Positions 40,595 through 50,846 of a stretch of DNA of 64,000 nt are shown piece after piece. The stretch is from NCBI RefSeq assembly GCF_003122205.1, contig NZ_QEYE01000001.1:1-64000 (forward strand), in the 5' to 3' direction. Source of the stretch: Maritimibacter sp. 55A14 (GTDB taxonomy: Bacteria > Pseudomonadota > Alphaproteobacteria > Rhodobacterales > Rhodobacteraceae). How positions within the stretch are numbered: position 1 is the stretch's first letter; each line of letters begins with the position of its first letter. The translations under genes were made by a program, and so were the position numbers. The notes beneath the pieces are model-generated. The model searched no databases. It was not told the origin of the DNA and saw nothing but the letters and a program-made list of their open reading frames with translations.

Positions 40595-40627
40595 CGGGTG
40601 TTTTCAAACGGACCCGAAAGGATCGCC

Positions 40628-41641
40628 ATGATACCCGCATTCCTCAGCCTCGCCCTCGGGGCCGCCGCTGCCCTGACCGCCCTGCCCGCGCTCGCGCAGG
40701 AGGTCAATGTCTACTCCTACCGGCAGCCCGAATTGATCGCGCCGCTGGTCGATGCCTTCACCGAGGAAACCGGCATCGCCGTCAACGTGGCGCATCTCGA
40801 CAAGGGCCTTGTCGAGCGGCTTAAGGCCGAAGGCGAACGCTCGCCCGCCGATCTCGTCTTCACCGTGGACATCTCGCGGCTCTCTGCGGTGGTCGAGGCC
40901 GGTCTGACCCAGCCCGTCACCAGCGACACGCTGACCGAAAACGTGCCCGCCATCTATCGTGACCCGGACGGGCACTGGTACGGGCTGACCACCCGCGCCC
41001 GCGTCGTCTATGCCTCGAAGGAGCGCGTGCCGGAAAGCGCGGTGACCACCTACGAGGATCTGGCCAACCCGAAATGGGAAGGGCGCGTCTGCACCCGCTC
41101 GGGCCTGCATCCCTATAACGTGGCGCTGACTGCCGCGGTGCTGCACCATCACGGCGCGGAGGGCACGAAAGCCTGGCTCGAAGGGCTGAAATCCAACCTC
41201 GCGCGCAAGCCGCAGGGCAACGACCGCGCGCAGGTCAAGGCGATCTGGGCCGGCGAATGCGATATCGCGCTGGGCAACACCTATTACATGGGCAAGATGC
41301 TGGCCGATGAGGAACAGAAAGCCTGGGCCGACGCCGTCCGCATCGTCTTCCCCGAATTCGAGGACGGCGGCACCCATGTGAACATCTCGGGCGTGGCGCT
41401 GACGAAATCCGCACCGAACCGCGAGAACGCGGTGAAGCTGATGGAATTCCTGACCTCGCCCAAGGCGCAGGAGATCTATGCCGAGGCGAATTACGAGTAC
41501 CCGATCGCGCCGGGCACCGAACCGGCCGATCTGGTCGCCTCCTGGGGCGATTTCACGGCCGACGACGTGAACCTGATGAGCCTGGCCGGCAACCGGCCGG
41601 AGGCGCTGAAACTGACCGAAGAGGTCGATTTCGACGGCTGA
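40628..41641 (+). CDS. Fe(3+) ABC transporter periplasmic binding protein
   Basis: A 337-residue FbpA-like protein. A Sec signal peptide ends near ALAQ (about residue 19-20), then EVNVYSYRQPELIAPLVDAF begins the mature fold. The tyrosine pair in LGNTYYMGKM is the usual ferric-ion ligand region, and RSGLHPYNVALTAAVLHHHG is family-typical. The ATG at 40628 is chosen as the start of the signal peptide. No permease or ATPase gene follows; a strong terminator comes 33 bases after the stop, so the importer must be completed from elsewhere. Confidence 0.92.
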   Translation: MIPAFLSLALGAAAALTALPALAQEVNVYSYRQPELIAPLVDAFTEETGIAVNVAHLDKGLVERLKAEGERSPADLVFTVDISRLSAVVEAGLTQPVTSDTLTENVPAIYRDPDGHWYGLTTRARVVYASKERVPESAVTTYEDLANPKWEGRVCTRSGLHPYNVALTAAVLHHHGAEGTKAWLEGLKSNLARKPQGNDRAQVKAIWAGECDIALGNTYYMGKMLADEEQKAWADAVRIVFPEFEDGGTHVNISGVALTKSAPNRENAVKLMEFLTSPKAQEIYAEANYEYPIAPGTEPADLVASWGDFTADDVNLMSLAGNRPEALKLTEEVDFDG

Positions 41642-41673
41642 CCCGTCGAAGAACCGACGTGTACCTTTGACTT

Positions 41674-41701
41674 GCGGGGGCGCTCTGCCCCCGCTTTTTT
41701 T
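41674..41701 (+). terminator. Rho-independent terminator after the iron-binding protein gene
   Basis: A perfect 8-bp stem GCGGGGGC/GCCCCCGC with a 4-base loop is followed by an uninterrupted run of eight T residues. It begins 33 bases after the stop codon and is the clearest terminator of the window. Confidence 0.9.
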
Positions 41702-41749
41702 GTTGGGCTCGTCCGCGAACCGAGTTGGTCTGTTTTGAGTCCTGAGCGA

Positions 41750-42181
41750 TCATTCGTCTTGTTTCAAGACCTTGAGCGCTGCATCCTTTGCGCGCTCACG
41801 GTGAGAGCGAAAAATCTCTCTTTCACCCGCACTATCCCATAATTCTTCCAATTCGGTTGTTTCGCCTTCCAGTCGACCAAGCGCCCATAGAATACGCCGT
41901 TTGAGATTTGGAATTTTGAGTATTTTCTCGGCATCCCGCTTAATGGTTGCGCTGTAATCTGCCGCCTGAGATGGATCAGTTAATCCACCTGCCATCCCAA
42001 CTACTTCACACATAGCCCAGAAGCTTTGCTCAGCATCTGCGGGTATAGGTTTCTTTCGGTCAGCGTATTCCCCGATGACGCCGAGTGGTGTCGTAATGGC
42101 AAGAAAGCCAAGCTTCTCCAAATGGCCAAGCCAGTCACTTGCTGCATCATTTTCGAATACTCCAGCACCCCAAGTTCCCAT
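41750..42181 (-). CDS. DUF4259 domain protein, AT-rich and probably acquired
   Basis: A 143-residue protein that begins MGTWGAGVFENDAASDWL, the signature of DUF4259. The rest is helical and charged, with no signal peptide or membrane segment. Base composition and codon use (many A/T third positions) differ sharply from all neighbours, and the surrounding 41.7-42.25 kb shares this, pointing to recent transfer. DUF4259 proteins occur in scattered bacteria and sometimes in toxin-immunity settings, but no partner gene is present. The start at 42181 is set by the signature. Confidence 0.8.
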   Translation of the reverse strand: MGTWGAGVFENDAASDWLGHLEKLGFLAITTPLGVIGEYADRKKPIPADAEQSFWAMCEVVGMAGGLTDPSQAADYSATIKRDAEKILKIPNLKRRILWALGRLEGETTELEELWDSAGEREIFRSHRERAKDAALKVLKQDE

Positions 42182-42271
42182 GAGCAGGCTTCTTCTCATT
42201 TACACACTATATAAGATTGTAGATGTTTACTTAAACGGCATCAATGTCCGCATTGCCGACCAACGCGGCTC

Positions 42272-42290
42272 AGAGACATGGCATGTCTCT
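42272..42290. promoter_or_regulatory. 19-bp perfect palindrome upstream of selO
   Basis: AGAGACATG-G-CATGTCTCT has two perfect 9-base arms around one central base, 69 bases before the selO start and 90 bases before the divergent DUF4259 start. The symmetry and position suggest an operator for a dimeric regulator; the regulator is unknown. Confidence 0.45.
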
Positions 42291-42359
42291 CCGGCCGGCC
42301 GGCGGGTTCTGGAAATCGCCACGCGCCGCGCATAGGTCTTGGGGCGAGGAGCCCGTGCC

Positions 42360-43835
42360 ATGACCCTGACGATCCCTTTCGACAACAGCTATGCCCGCCT
42401 GCCGGAGCGCTTCTACACGAAGCTCGCGCCGACGCCGGTGGCCGAGCCGGGCCTGATCGCCGTGAACGAGGGACTGGCCCGGCAGTTGGGCCTCGACCCC
42501 GAGGCGCTGGCCACCCCGGAGGGGCTCGCCGTTCTGGCGGGCAACGCCCTGCCCGGCGGGGCCGATCCGTTGGCGCAGGTCTATGCCGGGCACCAGTTCG
42601 GCGGCTGGGTACCGCAGCTCGGGGACGGGCGCGCGATCCTGCTGGGCGAGGTCACCGACAGCGACGGCATCCGCCGCGACATCCAGCTCAAGGGTGCGGG
42701 GCGCACGCCCTACAGCCGCATGGGCGACGGCCGCGCGTGGCTGGGGCCGGTCATGCGCGAATACATCGTCTCGGAGGCGATGTACGCGCTGGGGGTGCCG
42801 ACCACCCGCGCGCTGGCCGCCGTGACCACGGGCGAGCCGGTCTTCCGCGAAGGCGCGATGCCCGGCGCGGTGCTGACCCGCGTGGCGGCGAGCCATGTGC
42901 GCGTGGGTACCTTCCAGTATTTCGCGGCGCGCCGCGACATGGACGCGCTCGGCGCCCTGACGGAGTATGTGATCGAGCGCCACTATCCGGACGCCGCCCC
43001 AGCCGAGCGGCCCGCGCAGGCGCTCCTCGACGCGGTGATCGCCCGGCAGGCCCGGCTGATCGCGCAATGGATGGGGCTGGGCTTCATCCACGGGGTGATG
43101 AACACCGACAACATGTCGCTGGCGGGCGAGACCATTGATTACGGCCCCTGCGCCTTCATGGACGACTATCATCCGGGGCGCGTCTTCTCCTCCATCGACC
43201 AGATGGGGCGCTATGCCTATGCCAACCAGCCGCAGATCGCGGTGTGGAACCTGGCCCAACTCGCCACCTGCCTGCTGGAGCAGATCGACGACGACCGGGA
43301 GACCGCGATCGACCTGGCCACCGAGGCCGTGAACCGCTTTCCCGATCTCTACCAAAATGCCTGGCTCACGGTGTTCCGCGCCAAACTGGGGCTGGAACGG
43401 GAGGCCGAAGGCGACGGCGATCTGGCGCAGAACCTGCTGTCGCGCATGGCCGAGGGACGGGCCGATTTCACCGCGCTGTTCCGCGCGCTCTGCACATTGG
43501 GCGAGGATGCGGCGGAAGATGGCCCGGCACGCGATCTCTTCGCCGAGCCCGCGCTTTTCGACGGCTGGGCGGCGCTCTGGCGCGAACGGCTGACGCAGGA
43601 ACAGCGCGGTACCACCGCCCGGCAGGACGCGATGCGCGCCGCCAACTCCGCCCATATCCCGCGCAACCACCGCGTGGAGGAGGCGATCCAGGCTGGCGTC
43701 GCGGGCGATTACGCCCCGTTCGGACGGTTGATGGCCGCTCTGGCACGGCCCTATGAGGATCCGCCCGAGTACGCGGATCTGAAAATCCCGCCCCGGCCGG
43801 AGGAAGTCGTGCGCCAGACCTTCTGCGGCACCTGA
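42360..43835 (+). CDS. selO: SelO-family protein adenylyltransferase (YdiU)
   Basis: A 491-residue pseudokinase-fold enzyme that transfers AMP from ATP to hydroxyl side chains of proteins in redox regulation. Hallmarks are [37 protein letters not shown], the metal-binding [19 protein letters not shown] and later WNLAQLA. It ends in RQTFCGT, where the penultimate cysteine stands in place of the selenocysteine of eukaryotic SelO. Start ATG at 42360; usual length for bacteria. It is not in an obvious operon. Confidence 0.94.
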   Translation: MTLTIPFDNSYARLPERFYTKLAPTPVAEPGLIAVNEGLARQLGLDPEALATPEGLAVLAGNALPGGADPLAQVYAGHQFGGWVPQLGDGRAILLGEVTDSDGIRRDIQLKGAGRTPYSRMGDGRAWLGPVMREYIVSEAMYALGVPTTRALAAVTTGEPVFREGAMPGAVLTRVAASHVRVGTFQYFAARRDMDALGALTEYVIERHYPDAAPAERPAQALLDAVIARQARLIAQWMGLGFIHGVMNTDNMSLAGETIDYGPCAFMDDYHPGRVFSSIDQMGRYAYANQPQIAVWNLAQLATCLLEQIDDDRETAIDLATEAVNRFPDLYQNAWLTVFRAKLGLEREAEGDGDLAQNLLSRMAEGRADFTALFRALCTLGEDAAEDGPARDLFAEPALFDGWAALWRERLTQEQRGTTARQDAMRAANSAHIPRNHRVEEAIQAGVAGDYAPFGRLMAALARPYEDPPEYADLKIPPRPEEVVRQTFCGT

Positions 43836-43932
43836 CGCCGCCAGCGCCGCGAAAGTCCCGCCAACCCACCCCGCAGGCTTTCCTCGCCCACGCAAATCGC
43901 TTAAACCCCGGCGTGAGAGTCCGGGACTGCCG

Positions 43933-45634
<1,702 letters not shown>

Positions 45635-45642
45635 CGAACCGC

Positions 45643-45664
45643 CCCCCGCGTCCCGGCGCGGGGG
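45643..45664 (+). terminator. Possible terminator hairpin after eno
   Basis: CCCCCGCG pairs with CGCGGGGG across a 6-base loop, starting nine bases after the enolase stop. No T-run follows, so it may only slow polymerase or protect the message end. Confidence 0.4.
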
Positions 45665-45763
45665 CTGCCGGGCACCGAATGCGACCCGGCCATGTCGCAA
45701 GCTGACATGAATCGCCTCTCCATGCTTCGAAACTCCACGGAATAGCAGCAGGAGAGGATCGCC

Positions 45764-48178
45764 ATGAAAACCCAAGCCCGTGTCTGCATCGTCGGGGGCG
45801 GCGTTGTCGGCTGCTCGGTCGCCTATCACCTGACCAAGCTGGGCTGGCGCGATGTCACGCTGCTGGAACGCTCGGAACTGACTTCGGGCTCCACGTGGCA
45901 CGCGGCGGGCGGGTTTCACACGCTCAACGGCGATACCAACATGGCCGCGCTCCAGGGCTACACGATCCGGCTTTACAAGGAACTGGAGGAGATCACGGGC
46001 CTCTCCTGCGGTCTGCACCATGTCGGCGGCGTCACGCTGGCCGATACGCCCGAACGCTTCGACATGCTCAAGGCCGAGCGCGCCAAGCACCGCTTCATGG
46101 GTCTGGAGACCGAGATCGTGGGGCCGGAGGAGATCGCGAAACTCGCGCCGATCACAAATCTCGACGGCATCCTCGGCGGGCTATACGACCCGCTCGACGG
46201 GCATCTGGACCCGTCAGGAACAACCCATGCCTATGCCAGGGCTGCGCGCATCGGCGGGGCAGAGATTGTCACCCATTGCAAGGTGCTGGAAACCAATCCG
46301 CGTCCCGATGGCGGCTGGGACGTGGTGACGGAGCAGGGCACGCTCGTGGCCGAGCACCTGGTGAATGCCGCCGGGCTCTGGGCGCGGGAGGTCGCGGCGA
46401 TGACCGGGCTCTACTTGCCGCTTCACCCGATGGAGCACCAGTATATCGTCACCGACGACATCCCCGAGATCTACGAGCGCGGTCAGGAACATCCGCATGT
46501 GATGGACCCCGCCGGGGAAAGCTACCTGCGTCAGGAGGGCCGCGGGCTCTGCATCGGGTTCTACGAGCAGAAGGCCCGGCCTTGGGCCGTGGATGGTACG
46601 CCCTGGGAATTCGGCCATGAGCTTCTGCCCGACGATTTCGACAAGATCGAGGACAGCATCGCCTTCGCCTATCGCCGCTTCCCGGTGCTGGAACGCGCCG
46701 GGGTGAAATCCGTGATCCACGGCCCCTTCACCTTCGCCCCCGACGGCAACCCGCTGGTTGGTCCTGTGCCGGGGCTCAGGAACTACTGGTCCGCCTGCGC
46801 GGTCATGGCGGGCTTCAGCCAGGGCGGCGGCGTGGGGCTGAGCCTGGCGCAATGGATGGCGGAGGGCGAGCCGGAGCGCGACGTCTTCGCCATGGACGTG
46901 GCGCGGTTCGGCAAATGGATCACGCCGGGCTATACCCGCCCCAAAGTGCTGGAGAATTATCAGCGCCGCTTCTCGGTCAGCTACCCCAACGAGGAACTGC
47001 CCGCCGCGCGCCCCTTCCGCACCACGCCGCTGTACGACACTTTCGATGAGATGGGCGCGGTCTTCGGCCAGCAATACGGACTGGAAGTGGTCAATTACTT
47101 TGCCCTGCCCGGTGAGCCGCGCTTCGAGACGCCGAGTTTCCGCCGCTCCAACGCCTTCGAGGCCACGCGGCAGGAGGTAATGGCGGTGCGCGAGGGCGTC
47201 GGCATCAACGAGGTGCAGAATTTCGGCAAGTACCGGGTGACGGGGCCCGCCGCACGCGCCTGGCTCGACCGGATCATGGCCGGGCAGATCCCCGCGCCGG
47301 GGCGGCTGGCGCTCAACCCGATGCTGTCGCCCGCGGGCCGCATCATCGGGGATTTCACCGTGGCCTGCCTGGACGATGAGCGGTTTCAACTCACCGCCTC
47401 CTACGGCGCGCAGGATTTTCACATGCGCTGGTTCGAGCAGAACGCGGCCGAAGGCGTGGCGGTCGAGAACGTCTCGGACCGCCTGACCGGCTTCCAGATC
47501 GCCGGGCCTCGGGCGCGCGATCTGCTGGCCCGCGTGGCTCATACGGACGTTTCGGCGCAGGCGCTGCGCTTTCTCGACGCCCGGCATATGGATATCGGGC
47601 TCTGCCGGGCGCTCGTGCAGCGGGTCAGCTATACCGGCGATCTGGGCTATGAGATTTATGTGGACGCGATGGATCAGCGCGCGCTCTGGTCGGTGCTTTG
47701 GGAGGCGGGCCGCGACCTTGGGCTACGCCCCTTCGGCATGCGCGCGATGATGTCGCTCAGGCTCGACCGCTTCTTCGGCGCCTGGATGCATGAATACGGC
47801 CCCGACTACACGCCGGCGGAAACCGGGCTGGACCGGTTCATGCGGCTTGAGAAGCCCGCCGATTTCATCGGCAAGACTGCGGCGCTGGAGACGGCGCAGC
47901 GCGGCCCCGCGCGCCGGCTCGTGGCCTTCGAGGTGGAGGCCGGGGATGCCGATGTCGTGGCCTATGAGCCGATCTGGCTCGACGGCGAGGTTGTGGGCTT
48001 CTGCACCTCCGGCGGCTGGTCGCACTGGGCGGGAAAATCCGTCGCGCTGGGCTTCCTGCCGCGCGACTGCCTGTCCGGAGTTCCGGCGGTGGAGATCGAG
48101 ATACTGGGCCGGATGCGCCCCGCGCGGATGCTGACCGAGCCGCTTTTCGACCCCGAGGGCGCGCGGCTGAGGGGGTGA
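45764..48178 (+). CDS. FAD-dependent oxidoreductase fused to GcvT (dimethylglycine/sarcosine dehydrogenase-like)
   Basis: An 804-residue soluble protein. Residues 1-400 form a DAO-type flavoprotein with CIVGGGVVGCSVAYHLTKLGW for the ADP moiety and SGSTWHAAGG, where the histidine is the position of covalent FAD attachment in dimethylglycine and sarcosine dehydrogenases. A bridging FAO_M segment follows, then an aminomethyltransferase (GcvT) part (about 430-700) and GcvT C-domain. Such enzymes oxidise N-methyl groups and pass the one-carbon unit to tetrahydrofolate. Exact substrate (dimethylglycine, sarcosine or other methylamine) is not decided by sequence or neighbours. Confidence 0.88.
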   Translation: MKTQARVCIVGGGVVGCSVAYHLTKLGWRDVTLLERSELTSGSTWHAAGGFHTLNGDTNMAALQGYTIRLYKELEEITGLSCGLHHVGGVTLADTPERFDMLKAERAKHRFMGLETEIVGPEEIAKLAPITNLDGILGGLYDPLDGHLDPSGTTHAYARAARIGGAEIVTHCKVLETNPRPDGGWDVVTEQGTLVAEHLVNAAGLWAREVAAMTGLYLPLHPMEHQYIVTDDIPEIYERGQEHPHVMDPAGESYLRQEGRGLCIGFYEQKARPWAVDGTPWEFGHELLPDDFDKIEDSIAFAYRRFPVLERAGVKSVIHGPFTFAPDGNPLVGPVPGLRNYWSACAVMAGFSQGGGVGLSLAQWMAEGEPERDVFAMDVARFGKWITPGYTRPKVLENYQRRFSVSYPNEELPAARPFRTTPLYDTFDEMGAVFGQQYGLEVVNYFALPGEPRFETPSFRRSNAFEATRQEVMAVREGVGINEVQNFGKYRVTGPAARAWLDRIMAGQIPAPGRLALNPMLSPAGRIIGDFTVACLDDERFQLTASYGAQDFHMRWFEQNAAEGVAVENVSDRLTGFQIAGPRARDLLARVAHTDVSAQALRFLDARHMDIGLCRALVQRVSYTGDLGYEIYVDAMDQRALWSVLWEAGRDLGLRPFGMRAMMSLRLDRFFGAWMHEYGPDYTPAETGLDRFMRLEKPADFIGKTAALETAQRGPARRLVAFEVEAGDADVVAYEPIWLDGEVVGFCTSGGWSHWAGKSVALGFLPRDCLSGVPAVEIEILGRMRPARMLTEPLFDPEGARLRG

Positions 48179-48239
48179 GCCACGCGGGGTGAAGGCGACA
48201 TGTTGCGGATCGAAGCGCGACCGCTCTAGACTGCGCGCC

Positions 48240-48842
48240 ATGAGCCAGACCGCGATCCTTCTTCTGGCCGCGGGCGCGTCGCGCCGGATGCGCGGCCGCG
48301 ACAAGCTGCTGGAGCCGATGGGCGACCGGCCGCTCCTGCGCGAACGGGCCGAGACCTGCCTGCGCGCGGGCGCCGGGCTGACCGTCGCGGTCCTTCCCCC
48401 CGATACGCCCGCGCGCCAGTCCGCGCTCGACGGGCTCGAAATCCGGATCGTGGTCGCACGGGACGCGGGACTGGGCATGGCGGCCTCTATCCGCGCGGGC
48501 ATACGCGCCCTGCCCCCGCAGGTGGAGGCCGCGCTCCTGGTGCTGGCCGACATGCCCGAGTTGACCTCGGCCGATCTGGCCGCGGTGCTGAACGCGCATG
48601 ACCCCACGAAGCCGCGCATCTGCCGCGGTACGGCCGAAGACGGCAGACCGGGCCATCCGGTGCTCTTTCCCGCCCGGCTCTTCCCCCGGCTGCTGGAGCT
48701 TGACGGAGACGAGGGCGCGCGAAGCTTGATCGAAGCGGAGCGGGGAAACACGCGCGCGGTCCCCCTGCCCGGCCGGCGGGCGCTGACCGATCTCGACACG
48801 CCGGAAGACTGGGCGCGCTGGCGGAAACACCACACGCTCTGA
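48240..48842 (+). CDS. MobA-like nucleotidyltransferase
   Basis: A 200-residue enzyme of the MobA-like NTP-transferase family. The nucleotide-binding signature ILLLAAGASRRMRGRDKLLEP is at residues 5-25, LVLADMPELTSADL supplies the metal-binding aspartate, and GRPGHPVLFPARLFPRLLEL is typical of the MocA/CTP-transferase branch that makes molybdopterin cytosine dinucleotide. No molybdoenzyme gene is adjacent, so the specific role is unproven. The ATG at 48240 begins the fold; the ORF extension to 48189 is not needed. Confidence 0.8.
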   Translation: MSQTAILLLAAGASRRMRGRDKLLEPMGDRPLLRERAETCLRAGAGLTVAVLPPDTPARQSALDGLEIRIVVARDAGLGMAASIRAGIRALPPQVEAALLVLADMPELTSADLAAVLNAHDPTKPRICRGTAEDGRPGHPVLFPARLFPRLLELDGDEGARSLIEAERGNTRAVPLPGRRALTDLDTPEDWARWRKHHTL

Positions 48843-48850
48843 ACATGGAA

Positions 48851-48883
48851 ACGGGGCGCGGCCAGGCAGCAGCCGCACCCCGT
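48851..48883. terminator. Hairpin between convergent genes, possible bidirectional terminator
   Basis: ACGGGG-C-GCGGC pairs with GCCGC-A-CCCCGT around a 9-base loop, between the stops of the nucleotidyltransferase and RTX/Hint genes. No T-run is present on either strand, so the call is tentative. Confidence 0.45.
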
Positions 48884-48908
48884 CCCCACTGATTGCCCTC
48901 AGATCCCC

Positions 48909-50846
48909 CTAATCCAGGAGCAACCGTGCCTCGTGCCGCTTCAGCGTGGTCCGCGCGGAGCTGTAGCTCTCGACCCCGGCCTTGTGCTTTAGCTCGGGGA
49001 AAAGCTCGAAGATCTCGTTGCGCTGCGCGTTGCCGATCCCGCGAAGGGAATGATCGCCGGGCTGGAAGCTTTCGGTCCAGGCGCCGTTGGCAAGGATTAC
49101 CTCGTGATTGTCGAACAGCATGTGGAAATAGGTCGTGCCGATGCTCTCGACCTGGTGGATGCCGTTGTTGTTGACCAGGTGCTTGGCGGCGACCAGGACC
49201 TCGTGCTCCTCGAAATAGAGCGAGGTGCGGTCATTGGCGACCAGCATTCTGTGGTTCGGAGAAACCATCATGTCGCGCTGCGGCAACCCCGGCGCCAGGG
49301 CGCCCGCGCGGATCAGGATCGGCTTGAGATGCGGCGCGCTGATCAAATCCTGATAGGTGACCTTCTTACCGCCGATCCAGCGGATTTCCTGGATGCCGTT
49401 GTCGCGGGTGATGACCTTGTCACCGGCCCGCAGGTCCTCGACCAGCAACTCGCCGCGCGGCGTCGCGATGGAGGTGCCGGGCGTGAAGCAGATCACGATC
49501 TTCTCGATCTCCTTGAAGACGACATGGCCGGTCGTCTTGCCGTCGGCGTCCAGGAAATTGACCTTGCCGGAGATCGAATCCCCGTCCGGGTCGGTCACCT
49601 CGTTGACGATCTCGAAGCGGCCCGTGCCGGTCAGATCGAGCGTATCGTAATCGTCTCCTCCGCTGCCGCCGAAGACGACATTGCGCGCCTCGGGGTCGAA
49701 GCCCGAGAAGCTGTCACGGTCGTCGCCGCCGAACATCACGTTGTTGCCGCTGCCGCTGACAAAGCTGTCGTCGCCGTCGCGCCCGCGCATCACGTCATTG
49801 CCAGCGCCACCATCCAGAAGGTCGTCGCCCGCGCCGCCGTCGAGTTGGTCGTTACCGTCGCCGCCCAGCAGCGTATCGTTGCCGTCATTGCCGAAGAGAT
49901 GGTCGTTTCCCGCGCCGCCGTCGAGCAGGTCGTCGCCGGCATCCGGGCCATCGACGATCTCTACTTTCCCGTCGACCCAGTCGCCGTCGCCGACGAGCCT
50001 GTCATTGCCTTCTTCCCCGAAGAGCCGGTCGTCGCCGGCGCCGCCCAGCACCAGGTCGTTTCCTGCGCCGGCCTTCACCGTGTCGTCGCCGCCTTCGGCC
50101 AGCACGATATCATCGTCGCCAGATTGCCCCGGCAGGATCGCGTCGCCCGCGTCGATCCGATCGCCATCCGGGTCGTCCAGATAGGTGATGTCGATGACAT
50201 CTGCCGCGTCATCGCCCTCCACCAGCCCATCGCCGCCGGGCGCCGGGGCGAAGGCGATATCGGTCAGCCAGATTTTCTGATCCGTGGCCTCACCATTGTC
50301 GTAGTCGATCTCGATCCACGCCACCGGGCCCGGAATGTCGACCAGCACCGAGCCCGATTCGTCCGTGGGCAGCGTGTCGGGCGTGGTGCCTGTGACGGTG
50401 GCGCCATCGACGGACTGATATCCTTCCGGCGTCAGCGAAACCGCCACCGGATTGCCGTCCGCGTCATAGGCACGGATCGTCACGATATCCGTGTGATCGT
50501 CGTACCATTTGCCCATATCGACATCGTTGATGCGAAAGGAAACATCCGCAACGCCATCGGCCAGCCCGCTGCCCGGCACGGCCGAGAAGGCAATCGTCGT
50601 CAGGGAGGTATCGTCAACGCCTTGGCCGGTGCCGCCGCGCCCGAAGAGCTCCAGCCCGGTCATCTGGGTGAAGGGATCGGCGCTCTCGACATACTGATGC
50701 GTCTCGGTCACATTGATGCGGCTGTGGCCGTTCAGGTCGAGAAATCCGACATCGACGCGGATGCCGCCGACCGTCGTGCTGCCGCCATCGGCAAGGCTGG
50801 TGCCCGCCGGCCCGAATGCGCCCCAGTCCAGGATGTGATCCGTCAT
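48909..50846 (-). CDS. RTX-repeat protein with C-terminal Hint domain
   Basis: A 645-residue protein without a Sec signal, as expected for type I secretion. Residues about 1-200 are a jelly-roll-like domain of unknown role. Residues about 235-420 hold calcium-binding nonapeptide repeats such as GGAGNDHLFGNDGND and GGDGNDQLDGGAGDD. The C-terminus (about 465-600) is a Hint (hedgehog/intein-type) domain starting CFTPGTSIATPRGELLVEDL with SPNHRMLV supplying the conserved histidine. Proteins of this build are numerous in Rhodobacteraceae, but cleavage activity is unproven. No HlyB/HlyD secretion genes are adjacent. Start at 50846 is chosen over 50912. Confidence 0.9.
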   Translation of the reverse strand: MTDHILDWGAFGPAGTSLADGGSTTVGGIRVDVGFLDLNGHSRINVTETHQYVESADPFTQMTGLELFGRGGTGQGVDDTSLTTIAFSAVPGSGLADGVADVSFRINDVDMGKWYDDHTDIVTIRAYDADGNPVAVSLTPEGYQSVDGATVTGTTPDTLPTDESGSVLVDIPGPVAWIEIDYDNGEATDQKIWLTDIAFAPAPGGDGLVEGDDAADVIDITYLDDPDGDRIDAGDAILPGQSGDDDIVLAEGGDDTVKAGAGNDLVLGGAGDDRLFGEEGNDRLVGDGDWVDGKVEIVDGPDAGDDLLDGGAGNDHLFGNDGNDTLLGGDGNDQLDGGAGDDLLDGGAGNDVMRGRDGDDSFVSGSGNNVMFGGDDRDSFSGFDPEARNVVFGGSGGDDYDTLDLTGTGRFEIVNEVTDPDGDSISGKVNFLDADGKTTGHVVFKEIEKIVICFTPGTSIATPRGELLVEDLRAGDKVITRDNGIQEIRWIGGKKVTYQDLISAPHLKPILIRAGALAPGLPQRDMMVSPNHRMLVANDRTSLYFEEHEVLVAAKHLVNNNGIHQVESIGTTYFHMLFDNHEVILANGAWTESFQPGDHSLRGIGNAQRNEIFELFPELKHKAGVESYSSARTTLKRHEARLLLD

